Below, one piece after another: positions 36,282 through 48,751 of a DNA stretch of 64,000 bases. The DNA comes from Cryphonectria parasitica EP155 (lineage: Eukaryota > Ascomycota > Sordariomycetes > Diaporthales > Cryphonectriaceae), in contig NW_024468914.1 in NCBI RefSeq assembly GCF_011745365.1, forward strand, positions 248,001-312,000, read 5' to 3'. A program made the translations under genes and the position numbers. Each line of letters starts with the position of its first letter. The stretch's first letter is position 1. Under the pieces are notes generated by a model, which had not been told where the DNA came from, made no database searches, and worked only from the letters and a program-made list of their open reading frames with translations.

Positions 36282-39200
36282 TTACAGCATTGTATCCTCC
36301 TCCCGTATGCTCGTCATGCTCATACTGTGGCCGTCGGTGCCCGCCCCGCCCTCGAGCTGTGGCTGACTAGGGGGCGGCATCAAGCCCTTGGAAGATGACG
36401 CTCCTCCTACGGCGCTGCTGTGACTGCTTGTAGCCGCGTTTGGCGCACTACTCGTGCTCTGGGACCGCGCCGCCTTGCTTCCATCATTGCTGCTTATGGC
36501 AGCCTGTGACCCACCAGCGGGAGTCTCAGCTATGTTTGTGATCTCGCGGTGGAGAGGGGAGGAGTGGTTGGGCGAGCTTGACTTCTTGGAGTAGCCATCG
36601 CCGCCGCGGGACGAAGTTCTAGGCGACACACGGCCAGTCTGTTATGCAAGAAACGATCAGTCAGTCTCGGAACTCGTGGAAGCAATCAATCGTAAAGCAG
36701 ACAATGCTCTCACCTGCTTGGCCCACCTCAGCCCACAGCTGTTACAGAGGTCACGATTGCCACTCGGTCCCCTCCTCCACTCTGGCGTGTTACGCGTATG
36801 GCAGTTGGCGCAATCCCGGACGGCATTGCCAACGCCCTTCCTCCTCTTCCTCTTCTTCTTGTTACTGAGGAGCGTGCCGAGCTGTTCCGCGAGCAGCCTG
36901 TTCACTTTCTCCATCTGTCGCAGCTCAAACTGCCACGAGCTGCACCTGGTTGTCTTTAGCTCCTCGAAGATGTTATCGTCGCTGGCGAGCGCCAAGTCCT
37001 GAGTGCCGAGGGGTAGGCCGCCGCCTGATGGGGCTGACACGATCCCCTGCTCTGGACCCGACGCGGACCGGGCACGGTGAGGTGAGGCAAGCGAGCCGTG
37101 TGACGGCTGGGTAGGATCCTCTGGCGGCCCGCTGGCCATCGGCGACGTGGACTTGCCTGCAGAGGCTGCTGGGGCCAGCGCCCGACTCGATGGCTTCAGC
37201 AGCTTTGTCTGCGCCAATAAAAATGTCGGCTTTTGGCCTTCGGCGGCATCTCCGGGATACAGGACCGTGGACGCTTGAAGCACCTGGCCTCTCCTATTCT
37301 GGACCTCATGCTTGCAGGATACGACTTTGCCACGCCTGGCCTTCTCGATCGCCCGTCCGAATTCTGGCCTGGTCTCCTTGCGCATGTAGTCCTGTATGCT
37401 GGTCCCAACCAGCTGATCTGGCTGCAGGTCGAGCAGCGATCGCACGTTCGAGGACACAAATAAGAACATGCCCGAGGTGGAGAGTTTCGTCCAGAGCTCG
37501 CCGTCACCAATTCCTCCGTTCGCCTCAATCTCCCTCCTGCTCAGCGCAAACACTGGCCGCTTCCGTCCGACCAGGATGATGCATTTCCTCCCCTTGCCCT
37601 GCTCGACGAAGAGGGACCCGTGGCTTTCGAACCACGTATAACCGCTCTCTTTCCTCCTCACGCGGAACACAATGTTGACATACTTCTCTGCCGCGGTGTC
37701 CTTGAGCTCCCTGGTGATAGGCACTATGTCAGATGGGTGACATATTGAGGAGATCGGGTTGCCGACCAGCTCGCTCGGGTCGTATTCCAGGATCTTTTTG
37801 CAGGAAGGTGATAGGTACAGAAAGAGTCCCTTCAGCGACAGCACATGGACGACGTCATCTGCGTTCTCCAGCAGCATCTTGTCCCACGATTGCTTGTGCC
37901 AGTCGCTGAGCGCCGCCCCGGGCCTGTATTGCTGAAGCAACGTCGACACATCATCCAGCCCGAGCGTCTGACCGCTTTCTGGGTCCCACTGGTTCGCCTG
38001 CGGCGGCGGCGTCCATATGTACTGCCCAATATCGCTGTGCTTGTAGTTGACCGGAAACGAGCCCTGCTTCTCTTTGCCTGCAATGGCATCGGGACACTCA
38101 ACCAGGTCAATCTGGAATCCGATAAAATATCGGATGTCGACTTCATTGTCCCAGGGGATCGGGATCATGGTGAGGAGGTTGAGGAACGGCTTGCCGCCTT
38201 TTCGATAGTTAATCAGACCCTGTTGGCACTCTTTGCCTTCCTGTATCTTTCTCTTCAGGTTCCAGACTGAGATGTTCTCCACGAACTCTCTCTTCGTACC
38301 AGCTTCAACTTTTCCATCCGGCGCTTGGAGAAACCGGCAGTTCTGGCCGACGATGTCATGACGACTGTAGCCCGTGAGGTTCTGAAAATTGTCCGAGACG
38401 TAGATAATGGGACAGTCATTCATTGTGACGTCGCAAACAACAAAAGCACAAGAAAAGTCGACGGCGCCCAGCTGGATCTGGGGATTCGACCTGGTCGACA
38501 CGTAGTATAGCGCTCTGATCATATCGAACCCGCTTCTGGAGTAGACGTTCGATTCGGGTGAATCGGCACCTTTGGTTAGCGGCCCCGACACAGCTGCTGA
38601 CGCGGTGGGCGTCTCGGGGCCCATACTAGGCCTGGCCGTGTTGAGGCCCTGCGACAGCGGCGACCCAGCTGATTGTCGGAACGAGGTCGCATTGGACGCC
38701 TCTCTTGGTAAAGTTGGTGTCATACTGAAGGCGCTCATGTGACCGCCGCTCCCCTGCTGAGACTGCTGCTGGGGTGTTCCCGAGCCGTTGTTGGTAAAGG
38801 CTTGTGAGACGCCGAGCATCTCCTCGTCGCCATCGTCCATGCCCATCGTCGTGGGCGGATGCGCTACGGTAGCGCTCATGGGGTCGTCGGCCGGGTTTAT
38901 GTCCATGGAGAAATCGGGCTGCACGGCGTCTAGGCCGCTGTCGAACTGTGTACTCATACCTGTATTGCTAAACATGGTCATGGCGTTCGGATTGGGGGCC
39001 ATGGAGCCCATATTCAAGTTCGAGAAGCTCATCATATTGCTCATAACGTCTGGCGATATAGTGGAAAAGTCGTTGTGGTTGGGCATGCCGAGGGAGTGGT
39101 TGAAACTCGCGGTGCTCTGCATGTCTAAGGGCGAGGCCATGGTGGTCATGTTTCCGTACGTGGCCATACTGTCTGCCATCGTGGAGGACGGCCCGACAGT

Positions 39201-39635
39201 CGGAAGCTGGTCGCCGAACTGGAACCCCCGGAAATCATCATTTCCGCTTCCGAACTCTAACATGGACATCCTCCTGTCGGCATCGTCGTGGGAGGTCGGG
39301 ATGTGACTGGGCGGAAAAGGTTGCGGCACACTACGCCGTCTTCGCGTCTCTGCAGCTGTATTCTGGGATATAATATCATCGATGGAATCACCGCCCATCA
39401 TGGATGTATCAGAGCCCATCGGGGGCATCATGGCCTGAGGATTGCGGGGCGAACGCTGATCGTGCTGCGGGCTATGCTGTACGTCCTGCTGCATGTTGAA
39501 GTTTCCTGACGACCCAGCCTCCTCCACCACTTCCTGCTGCTGCTGCTGCTGCTGCTGGCTCCGCTGCTGACGTGCTGCCTGGAGCTGGCGCCGCAGGTGC
39601 TCCGGGGCCTGCTGATTATTGTAGAAGCGATTCAT
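36282..39635 (-). CDS. wc-1: White Collar-1 blue-light receptor / GATA transcription factor
   Basis: Two exons, 39635-36714 and 36638-36282, total 1093 codons (1092 aa). The start ATG 39635 ([14 protein letters not shown]) is followed by a poly-Gln tract; the frame is open upstream but has no other ATG. The LOV domain (about 385-505) contains [10 protein letters not shown] with the flavin-adduct Cys at residue 433. Two further PAS domains lie at about 590-700 ('[29 protein letters not shown]') and 713-830. A basic NLS-like KKRKRRKG (about 925-935) precedes a GATA zinc finger starting at Cys942 ('[33 protein letters not shown]'), encoded just before the intron. The last exon encodes a Ser-rich tail ending [12 protein letters not shown]. 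With WC-2, WC-1 binds DNA and activates light-induced and clock genes. Domain order and length match Neurospora WC-1. Confidence 0.97.
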
Positions 39636-42600
39636 GTTGGCGGCCACATTGGGTGCGCCTGGGCATGTAGCATCGAGCAGGTGGGAAATTTTGTCTCTAT
39701 CGCCGGCGCAGTGGGTCACTAGCCTGGAGAGGTCGTGGCAGGTGATGCTGTCGACAGTAGCATGGGGCTTGAAGTTCAGTTACACCCAAGATATGCACGG
39801 GCATGAGCTTATCGGCGAGAAGTGGCTGTGTGACAGCGACCTCTGAGTCGTGGGCGTGGGAAATGATAGAGTGCCCCCGTTCCGGAACGGGAGAAGAGAG
39901 AGTAACGATGCTGATGATGGTTATGGTATTGGTTGGTGGTGAAAAAGATAGTTATCGTTGTCGATCGCCAGTTGGGTCCTAATCGTTCTGTGCAAGTTTT
40001 AATTGGTTATCGAATACCATCTGGGGAGCATGGTCTATCGGCACAGGGCACGGTCGACGGCTTCGAGGGCGGGATCGCCGGTGGAGGGTCCGGAACTGCG
40101 GAAAGAGATTTCTTTCGGGATTGGGTCTGAAGAAAGTCGTGGAGAAATATGTCGTACGGGGGAGGATGGCAGAGAGTTGTCGGCGATCTCGTCGGCGTTG
40201 GCGTCGTCAAGCCGTCTGCGGGGCGGTACGATGCAAGTTTGTGTGAGGCAAATGGCGGGGGGGGGGGGTTTGTGCGGAAATGAGGAGCGTTGGCAAAGTG
40301 CTAATGAGAGGTCGTCGTCCGGGTCCGGTGATGATTATGTTATATTCAGTGGTTCCAAGAACCTGGCGTGGATCCTGGGATGGCGCTGGATGACGACCCG
40401 TGCGGGTGCTGGGCGCTGCCACAGGTACTGGTGCTGCTACCGTAGCTGCTGTCGTAGCAGGTGGAGCCTAGGGCACTCACCTGGGCCGGTGGGGCATACT
40501 CCGTAAGGAGAGGAGCGCTTGTCATGGGTCGACCCTCCTCTCGGTCCCCCGCTGAGTTTTAGGTCTCTCTTTTTCTTTCTCCTTTTTGTGTCAATTTTCT
40601 ACTTTCCCATCTGCTGTCTAGTATAAACATTCTGATAATCCGTAATGCTATTGTGTTTCCAGGCAGCCTGCCTGCTAGATGTATCTTCTCATGAGACTCC
40701 CACGATACTTATTGCATAAATATCGAAATCGGCTGGGCCTACCGAGGCAAGGGGACGGGCTTTGAGTGGCTACAATATACTACTGTAGTAGTGCTATGGC
40801 TAGCTGCCACGCCCTGACTTGACTACTGCAGCAAGCCACGAACCTGTCGATGGCAGTAAAGCAACAGCGCGTGCGGGCCCCCTGACGTCAACGACCCCAG
40901 GCCCCACTGTAAATCGCCTCTCCCCATCCCCAGGTTTCGATCTCCCCAGGAAGGACGTAACGACTCCATCTTATGGCATCACTCCTGTCATGCGATGGTA
41001 ATGAGTGGTAGAGAGCAGCAGAACACCAAACGGAGCAGACGTGGCCGCAGTCGCTGTGTGTAGCGTGGGGCTACGGATTTAATCGGTGAGATTAGTTAGT
41101 ATGTGTCCTCAATTATAGTAGTAGTGTGATACTACGTAGTATGTCTTCTTGCAGATGTTGGCTTGAGAATTTCGAGAGGGGTGTCAAAACGACAGGGGGC
41201 CATTGCCGTGATGGTCCTGTGGAAGATACAATATAGGCCGGCCATAACTATCCTTGTCCCTGCCCCCTGCCCCTACCCCTGTCCTGTGGCGTGCCGTGCA
41301 GGTCATTGCTGGAGAACAATTGCTTTTTTTCTACTCTACACCTTCTCGGCTGGGGTTTCCACCCAACGGCCATGCATGCATAAGGTACGCATACAGTGCA
41401 CCCCTTTGGTGTTCACAAAATATGGCCTATGATGTTGTCGCTTTCATGTGCAGAACTCCGTATTCGGGCAAATTCCCGAGAGTACTAGTCACAGGCTCAG
41501 GTACAAATAAGTATCCGTTCAAACGCCTACTGTACATGACGAACAAGTAGCGCGGAGGCCGCGAGGCTTCTCTTGCTCAGCCAAGTCGAACCCTCCCCGC
41601 CCAGCCCCGCCCATGTCAGAAAATTATCCACGGCATTTTTACTCTTTGTACTTGATCACACTTTGCATCTAGTTAGTTGTATGTATGCCTGCCATTCATG
41701 CCCCTGTGAGAGTGATAGAGCAATCTTATTTGGCACCTGGTCTGCTCTGCTGCGTCTGCGTATGCTGTCCCATCCGTGTTTAGGCTAAAGGGTCGCCTTG
41801 TGCTCTTCCGGCAGCAGGCTGGTCGTCTGCCGTGCCTGGAGTAGGCGAGATGATCCAATATCTCGCGATAACTTGTGAAAAGTGGGGGCGGCGAGACGGC
41901 ACCAATCTATGAGAAGGATTAATGAAGCTTGTACCTTGAGAAAGGGCATTCTCTTTAAAGTTGCTCTTCAGCTTGTCACCCGTGTTTCTCTTGTAACCGA
42001 TACTCCCAGCGCCGATGATGCGAGGGTTTAGCCTGTCCTGATAGGCTGCTAAAGTGCTCGATTCCCTTCATCCTTGACCCTCCGACATGGGCCAGGAAGC
42101 ATACCCACTCCTAAATTCACATGATCAGAAGAGGTTGTAGTACTAGGTAATAGTCGCATTGTCCTAGTATTTATACTACTGTGGGGATGTATAGTTGTGG
42201 CTTTTGCGGCCTATTCCCGGCTCTCTATCCTATCCGACCAGAAATGTCTTAGGTACAACGCCAGTGACCCAAGCCATAGTTGATGGAGAGATAATTTCCG
42301 GCGCTTCAAGGTGTTTTGTGTTCGATGACTCTGGCGGTAAAGAAGGAATGGGATTATGCTTGGCAAGGCTTCATGCCTCGGTGGTGGCAGGTACTATATC
42401 AACGTCACTTGATCGATCCGCACCGCTAGCCGACGAGGATGTCTGCCCGTGAAGGTGACATTACACTGTTATCCATGTTTACGATCATGCAAATATTTGT
42501 CCTTTTGGCCAGACGATTTGCTCTCACAACCATCCAGAAGGTGGTAGCGCCCCATAATCAATGACGCAACTCATATGGGAGGATGCCGACGACAGAATAC

Positions 42601-42776
42601 TTCTCTTGCAGCCACGAGGCCATGGCACAGGGAGTGCATATATAGATAATAAGCACAAGACCAAGTGTAACAACATTTGTATTTTCATCCATCGTAATAA
42701 TGGTGTAAGCAGAGTCTATGTCACACGCAAGGGATATCATAACAAATTATAAACGCCGACGACAAAAGACGACCGA
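39636..42776. other. 3.1-kb gene-free region upstream of WC-1
   Basis: Likely the wc-1 promoter and leader on the WC-1 side and the ASF1 3' UTR on the other. No gene is supported. It contains G x12 (40257-40268) and a set of TACTAC/GTAGTA inverted elements at about 40778-42180, including a perfect 14-bp palindrome at 41129-41142. Confidence 0.5.
41129..41142. repeat. Perfect 14-bp palindrome
   Basis: ATACTACGTAGTAT is identical on both strands. A related imperfect element, TACTAC-T-GTAGTA, lies at 40778-40790. Confidence 0.9.
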
Positions 42777-43795
42777 TTAGTGGGCCATGACCTCGGACTG
42801 AGGATGGCCATCGGGGGCATCACCCATGTCGACATCCATCTCGTCTCCGTCGGCGGCGCCCTCCTCGGGAGCACCCTCCTCCTCCTCGTCGTCTTCACTC
42901 TCGCCCTCGATGTCGACACTGCCGTCCTCGGACATCTCGTCATCATCGGGGCCCTGCTCTCCCTCGCCGTTGGCGGCGCCGGCCATAGCAGCATCCTCGA
43001 CATTACCGTTGGCGGCAGAGCTCTCGCCGTTGGCTTCGGCAGCGCCCTCCTCCACAATGTCCTCATCCAGATCAGCCTCGTCTGCACCGTATTCCTCCTC
43101 ATCTACCTGCAGGTCGGCCTCAGGCTGCTCGGGGGGGAACTCGGCAGGGGCGGTGGCGTCGTTGTCCCTAATGTAACAACAAGGGTCAGTCGAGTTTGCT
43201 CAGAGAGTAGGCAAGGGTGAGCGACAACAACAGCGTATGACTGACCACTTGATCGCGAAGCGCGTAACACGGGGCTTCTCCGCGAGAATGTTGCGACGAA
43301 TCTTCTCGATGATAGGCTTGGCAGGAGGGTCGGCGCTCAGCTCCTCGGTCTCGTATTCATTGTTAACGTAGTAGCCAACGCGCACGAACTCGCGACCATC
43401 GTAGGCGCAGGTCAGAAGGACGACGGTGACACCTAGAACCTCGGCGTCGGGAATGCGCTTGGTGTCAGGAGCATCGGCCTCGAATATGAACTTGTTGACG
43501 CCAACGGGAATAGGGCCAACCAGGAGAGTGTCGAGCTCCTGGTCGTACTGATCAGAGGTCGCAGAACCGACGTAGGTCAACTTCCACTCGAGATCTATTG
43601 TTTGCAGAAATGGTCAGACATGGCCGCAAGACCCAGGGGGAGCATTGCAAAATGATGATGGCTGGCAATGATGGGTGGCTGCTGACCCTTTTCGAGCTGC
43701 TCTAAGCACTCGAAGGTGATCTCAAACTGGTAGTTGTCGGTGAACTTGGCGGGGTTGTTGAGGATATTGACCCCAAGCAGCGAAACCACAGACAT
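42777..43795 (-). CDS. asf1: Histone H3-H4 chaperone Asf1
   Basis: Three exons: 43795-43687, 43594-43246 and 43167-42777. They give 283 codons (282 aa). The start is ATG 43795 ([18 protein letters not shown]). Residues 1 to about 155 form the highly conserved immunoglobulin-like core: '[27 protein letters not shown]', '[27 protein letters not shown]', '[30 protein letters not shown]', '[18 protein letters not shown]'. A long acidic Glu/Asp/Ala tail follows, as in yeast. Asf1 hands H3-H4 to CAF-1 and HIR in replication-coupled and replication-independent assembly. Both introns use GTCAG donors (GTCAGC and GTCAGT), which is unusual. Divergent with RNA14 across about 0.9 kb. Confidence 0.96.
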
Positions 43796-44704
43796 GATGA
43801 GCTGGGGGTTGTTGGCTGTTGACAATCCTTGTCTGTATTATTCAGGAGTCTAATGATGGGGAGACAGGTGTTAGTGCTGTATGAGTTAGTTAGAGTACGA
43901 TCTGGCAATGTGAGCAGTCAAGAATGAGGCTGTTTATGTGTGGAGGAAAGACTGGGTGAATTGGCTTCGGAAAGTCGAGAGTTGACGACGCGAGAACCGC
44001 GTAAATGGGGCACATAACGCGCCAGGTGGGTGGGGGGGGGGGGAAAGCCTAGTGCAGCCTGTACTACAGAACTTTTTGCTAGCAGGCACTGGAATACAGC
44101 TGCTAGGGCCTGGACCGAACCAGGGTTCCTGCAGGGATTGGGCCCATGACGGACCAGGGTTAGCGCATTCTACGTCTTTTGCCTGCCGGCCTGCGCCTTA
44201 GTCGCCCAAAGAGAGGCCTTGTAATAATTCCTCTGGCATGGCCATTTTCCGACCGTCTCTTTTTCACAGCCGTAACAACCACAAACAACGAATAAACCGG
44301 CGAGCAACCGCAAAGTGCTCAGACATCACGACCTTAGCTGTCCTTTCTGGGCAATTAGCCGTCGCAGTACTGCATTTGTTGATTTGAGCTTTGTTCCCCA
44401 CTCTCCCATCGACTCGTTTTTCCAGGAGTTGTCCACTCTTTTCACAACGTGCTGTTGAATCTTTCCTTCCAGTGCAAGGTGGCGCGCGAAACCATCGCAG
44501 ACTACATCGTTTGTCGAAGACCGTTATCTGCATCGCTTGTCCTTGATGCACCCCATCTAGAGCCCCCAATCAACGCCTTCTCTGGGCGCATTATCGCGAA
44601 CGAGAACAACGCGCGTTGCGACAACCCTCAAATCTCCCGATCACCTCGTGCCAACGTACCCCCTTCCTTCCCGCGATCTGTACGTGGCACCATCGCACGC
44701 GACA
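43796..44704. promoter_or_regulatory. Divergent promoter region (ASF1 / RNA14)
   Basis: 909 bp between two divergent start codons of housekeeping nuclear genes. It holds a G x12 run (44032-44043). No coding sequence is recognised. Bidirectional promoter function is inferred from layout only. Confidence 0.5.
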
Positions 44705-47700
44705 ATGGCGGACGAGATCGTCGAGGAGGCCCCGTGGGCGCAAGATGGCGATGAATATCAGGTTGATGGAAACACAGGGGTTATACATAATAGTGACAAC
44801 GCACAACAAGACATCAACAACCTTTCCTCTTCCGTGGCCCTGCAAACATCTGGTGATTCCGCATCTCCCAATGACGGCGCTTCCGAAGATGTGGGTGATT
44901 ACGACCCAGAGTCTGTTGACTTGACACCTGTGCCTCAGCAGGAGCAGGTGCAGAGTCGGCAGAGCAGCCTCAAGCCTCTTCCTCAGCCCGCTGCCCAGCC
45001 TCTGCCTGTGCCCAAGAAACGCAAGACTGCCGGAGGCTTCCTAGTGGGAGACTCTGACTCGGAGGATGACAACCCTACCTCCAACGGTCTAGCCACTCAG
45101 TCGGGGCAGGATACTCAGCCTCTTTCCCAGTCTTCTCCTCCTCAGACATCTGTACCTGTTCATGATGAGGCTCAAGAAGCCGTGTCTAATGTGCCCTCCG
45201 CTTCCCAGGCGAACAATGCGCCAGCAGTCTCGGGCGGAACGATTGCTGCAGTGGCGGCTGCAACAGCTGCTACTGAAGCCGCTGCGCCTCAGGCTGGCGA
45301 TGCTTCTGAGCCCCTACAAGATGTCGTAACTACGCTCGAGGAGCGGATCAAGCAGGACCCACGGGCAGCTATGGACTCCTGGCTGGATCTCATTGCAGAA
45401 CTTCGTCGACGAAACGACATTGACGCGCTCAGAGGAGTGTATGAACGCTTCTTGGCTGTGTTCCCCCAATCGGTACGTCTGATAGTCCCTCTGGTAAGAA
45501 GCTCGAGTGCTGACTAGTCGCAGGCGGATATCTGGACCGCGTATATGGAAATGGAGTTGGGAATGAACAACTTTGGGAAGGCTGAAGAATTGTTCAAGAA
45601 GACGTTGACTACCATTCAGAACGTGAATCTCCTGACCGTCTACCTCAATTACATTCGACGACGCAACGACATAAGCGATCCCAGTGGCCGAGCCCGTGAC
45701 ATAATTACACAGTCCTTCGAATTTGTCCTGAGCAACGATGTCATCGGCGTTGACAAGGATTCTGGGCCGATCTGGACGGAATACATCCAGTTCATCAAGA
45801 CAGGGCCTGGAGTGGTGGGAGATCAGGACTGGGAGAGCAAGAAGAAGATGGATCTGCTGCGCCGGGTCTACCAGCGAGCAATTGCCATACCCACTAGGAA
45901 TCTCAACACATTATGGCGGGAATACGAACAATTTGAAAACTCGATCGATAGGAAGCTGGGTCGTGCGCTCGTCAGCCAACACTCTCCAAGCTACATGTCC
46001 GCCAAAAGCGCCAACATGGCTCTCGACAATATGACCCGCAGACTTCAGCGTGGCAATCTCCCACGCCTCCCTCCAGCGCCAGGTTTCGACGGGGACGAAG
46101 AGTACATGGACCAGGTCGAGCTTTGGAAGAAGTGGATCGCCTGGGAAAAGTCGGATCCTCTCGAGCTGAAGGCCGACGAGCCCAACACCCTAAACTGCCG
46201 TATACTCTACGTCTATAGACAGGCCCTCATGGCTCTCCGTTTCTGGCCCGAGATGTGGGTCGAGGCAGCTGAGTGGTGCTGGGAGAACGACATAGGGGGT
46301 GTTGAGAGCCGAGATCGAGGTCTGGATTTCCTGCTGGAAGGCATTGAAGCCAATCCCGAAAACGTGTTGCTTGCCCTCAAACATGGGGATCGGGTGGAAG
46401 GCACGTATCCAGTTGGCGAGGGCGACGCAGCCAAAGTGGACCGCGGAAATGCTGTCAGAGCCCCTTATCTCAAGGTACTTGATACTCTCTATGAGTTGAT
46501 CAAAAAGTTCAAGGAGGAAGAGAAGGCGGCTATTGACAGGATCAATCAAAATGCTCAATTGGAATCCCAGGCACCCACCGAAGAGGACGACGAGGACGCC
46601 TACTCTGGTGATGCAGCCGCGAAGGATGCAGCCAAGCAAGCCCAGATCAAGGCGATACAACAAGGTTACTCCGTAAGAACCAACGGGCTGTCCAAGACCA
46701 TCTCATACGTATGGATCGCCCTGGCTCGAGCTATGCGCCGTATTCAAGGAACGGGAGCTCCCCAAGTTGCCCTTGGTGGACTGCGTAATGTCTTCTGGGA
46801 GGCTCGCCAACGCGGGAAATTGGCCAGCGACGTTTATGTGGCGGTTGCTCTCATGGAATGGAAAGTCTATAGGGATAACGCTGGTGCTAAGATCTTCGAG
46901 CGTGGCGCCAAACTCTTCCCTGAGGACGAATACTTCATGGTGGAGTACCTGAAGTTCCTGCACTCCAGAGACGATTTTACCAGTGAGTCCTTCCGCTAGG
47001 TGAACAAATTCCGGGGCAGTAGACAACTGACTGGAAAACAGATGCCAGAGTGGTCTTCGAAAACTGCGTCAAGCGTCTGACAGAGAAGCCTAACACGACT
47101 CACAAGGCCAAGATGATCTTTTCCTACTTCCACAAGTTCGAGTCGGACTATGGCGACCGCTCCCAGATTGTTAAACTGGAGCAGCGCATGGCCGAGCTGT
47201 TCCCTGATGACCCAAAGCTCAAGACATTCGCGGCCCGTTTCTCGTCCCAAAACTTCGACCCTATCGCGGCGCGTATCATCATCTCACCCTCCCAGATGCG
47301 CCCAAAGAACATCCTTCCATCTATCGAACAGCGAGCTTCTGTTGTGAACAGCCCTCGGCCGTCGGTTCGACAGGGAAACAGCCCTCGTCCGCAGTTCATG
47401 CCTATGACGAACTCGCCAAAGAGACCCCACCCGGCAGATGATTTCGAGGATCTGAACCCCCCTCGGAAGATTCAACGTGGTGAATCACCATTGAAGGGCG
47501 CAGCTGGACGACGTCTCGATCAGCAGAGGCGTGTGCAAGCCGCCCCCATTGCTCGAGACATCACATTCTTGTTGGGCTTGCTCCCGCCTTCTTCGTCCTA
47601 CACGATGCCTCGATTCAAGGCATCCGAGATGGTCCGCCTCGTCAGCAACACCTATGTCCCAGAGGCCAAGGACTGGAAAGGGCCAGACAAAGGCGGTCGC

Positions 47701-48099
47701 GGTGATTTCAGCCGTCTGCAGGTCGCGACGCACACCCGGCAGGCTTCGTCCGATCGCTCCCAGTACCCCTACTCGCGCGATTCACCTATCACGGGTCGAA
47801 CCCAGAGTCCTTTCGATATGAGCCGCGGTCGTATTGCTACGGCTGCTAGCACCTACCAGCAATCATCTCTGCGGCCTGGATCCAGCTCCGGTTATGAGCA
47901 GCCTCTCGTTTCGTATCGTCAGGACCCACCACCTCCGATGGCCTACCCACAAGCCGTACCTACTCCTGACGCGAATGGAGCTTGGCCGCCCCCGCAGCCA
48001 TCAATGTATGGCGGGCCCCCTCCGAGCGACTATACAATCCCATCGCCCTACGGTCAGGCACCTCCACCCCAGCAACCACCTTATAGCCGATATTACTAA
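44705..48099 (+). CDS. rna14: mRNA 3'-end processing protein Rna14
   Basis: CF IA subunit (CstF-77 homologue) that scaffolds cleavage and polyadenylation through its partner Rna15. Three exons: 44705-45472, 45524-46982 and 47042-48099. They give 1095 codons (1094 aa). A disordered acidic N-terminus (about 1-225) precedes HAT repeats from 'EERIKQDPRAAMDSWLDLIAELRRRNDIDALRGVYERFLAVFPQS' through 'ARVVFENCVKRL...' (about 225-830). Characteristic blocks include 'WREYEQFENSIDRKLGRALVSQHSPSYMSAKSA' and 'GYSVRTNGLSKTISYVWIALARAMRRI'. The segment 'DITFLLGLLPPSSSYTMPRFKASEMVRLVSNTYVP' corresponds to the 'monkeytail' that binds the Rna15 hinge. The C-terminal tail is Pro/Tyr/Gln-rich. Filamentous-fungal Rna14 proteins are longer than the yeast one because of such terminal extensions. 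Confidence 0.96.
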
Positions 48100-48751
48100 G
48101 GCACGCCAGACAACGCTTCGTAGCGCAAAAGAAAGAAAGAAGAAAAAATAATAATTTTTGGCTGGGGATCCAGAGTATGGATCCTGGCACCTCGATTCTG
48201 GAGACACGCCACTGGATCTTGACAACGGTTCCACTCACATGTATACGCGATTACAAACATTCCACTTCCTGCATGGGCCCAAGGTATCTGCCATTTCTAA
48301 GGCGATTGGGCAAATTGAACACTGACATTGGGATTTTGGTTGCATGACAAGCAGATGAAGAAGGGCAGATTTTCCATGGTTGTCGCGGCAGGTGTCCTGC
48401 GCCGATGTACTGGGTGTTACGAGGTGGTCGTACAGACAAGTAGCCAAACCCAGATCACATATTATGAAACTTGCACTCGAATTTGAAAGCTGGTAGCCTG
48501 GAATTGCCGTGATATGGTGAATAATTGCCTTTCCTACTGCTCAAGTATGTATGAAGTTGTGACACACAGAGCCTTCGCCCCTGATGCGTTGACTATGTTC
48601 AAAAGAAGGATCGGCGTTCCTCACTTATAGTGAGTGCATGGCCCCCACATTGAACAGTCCAGCATTCCTCGCTTCGAACACTTCAGTGTCTGTCTCCCAA
48701 CGAGAAGTGAAGCTGATCCATTGTACCGTCCAGCAACATGTCTCTGATTGC
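48100..48751. other. Convergent 3' intergenic region (RNA14 / 2EXR gene)
   Basis: 652 bp between two stop codons. No gene is seen; likely both 3' UTRs. Confidence 0.55.

Noticed and set aside
39636..39719. N-terminal extension of WC-1 beyond Met at 39635
   Set aside because: The in-frame extension has only a GTG start. The MNRFYNNQQ...poly-Gln start matches known WC-1 N-termini better.
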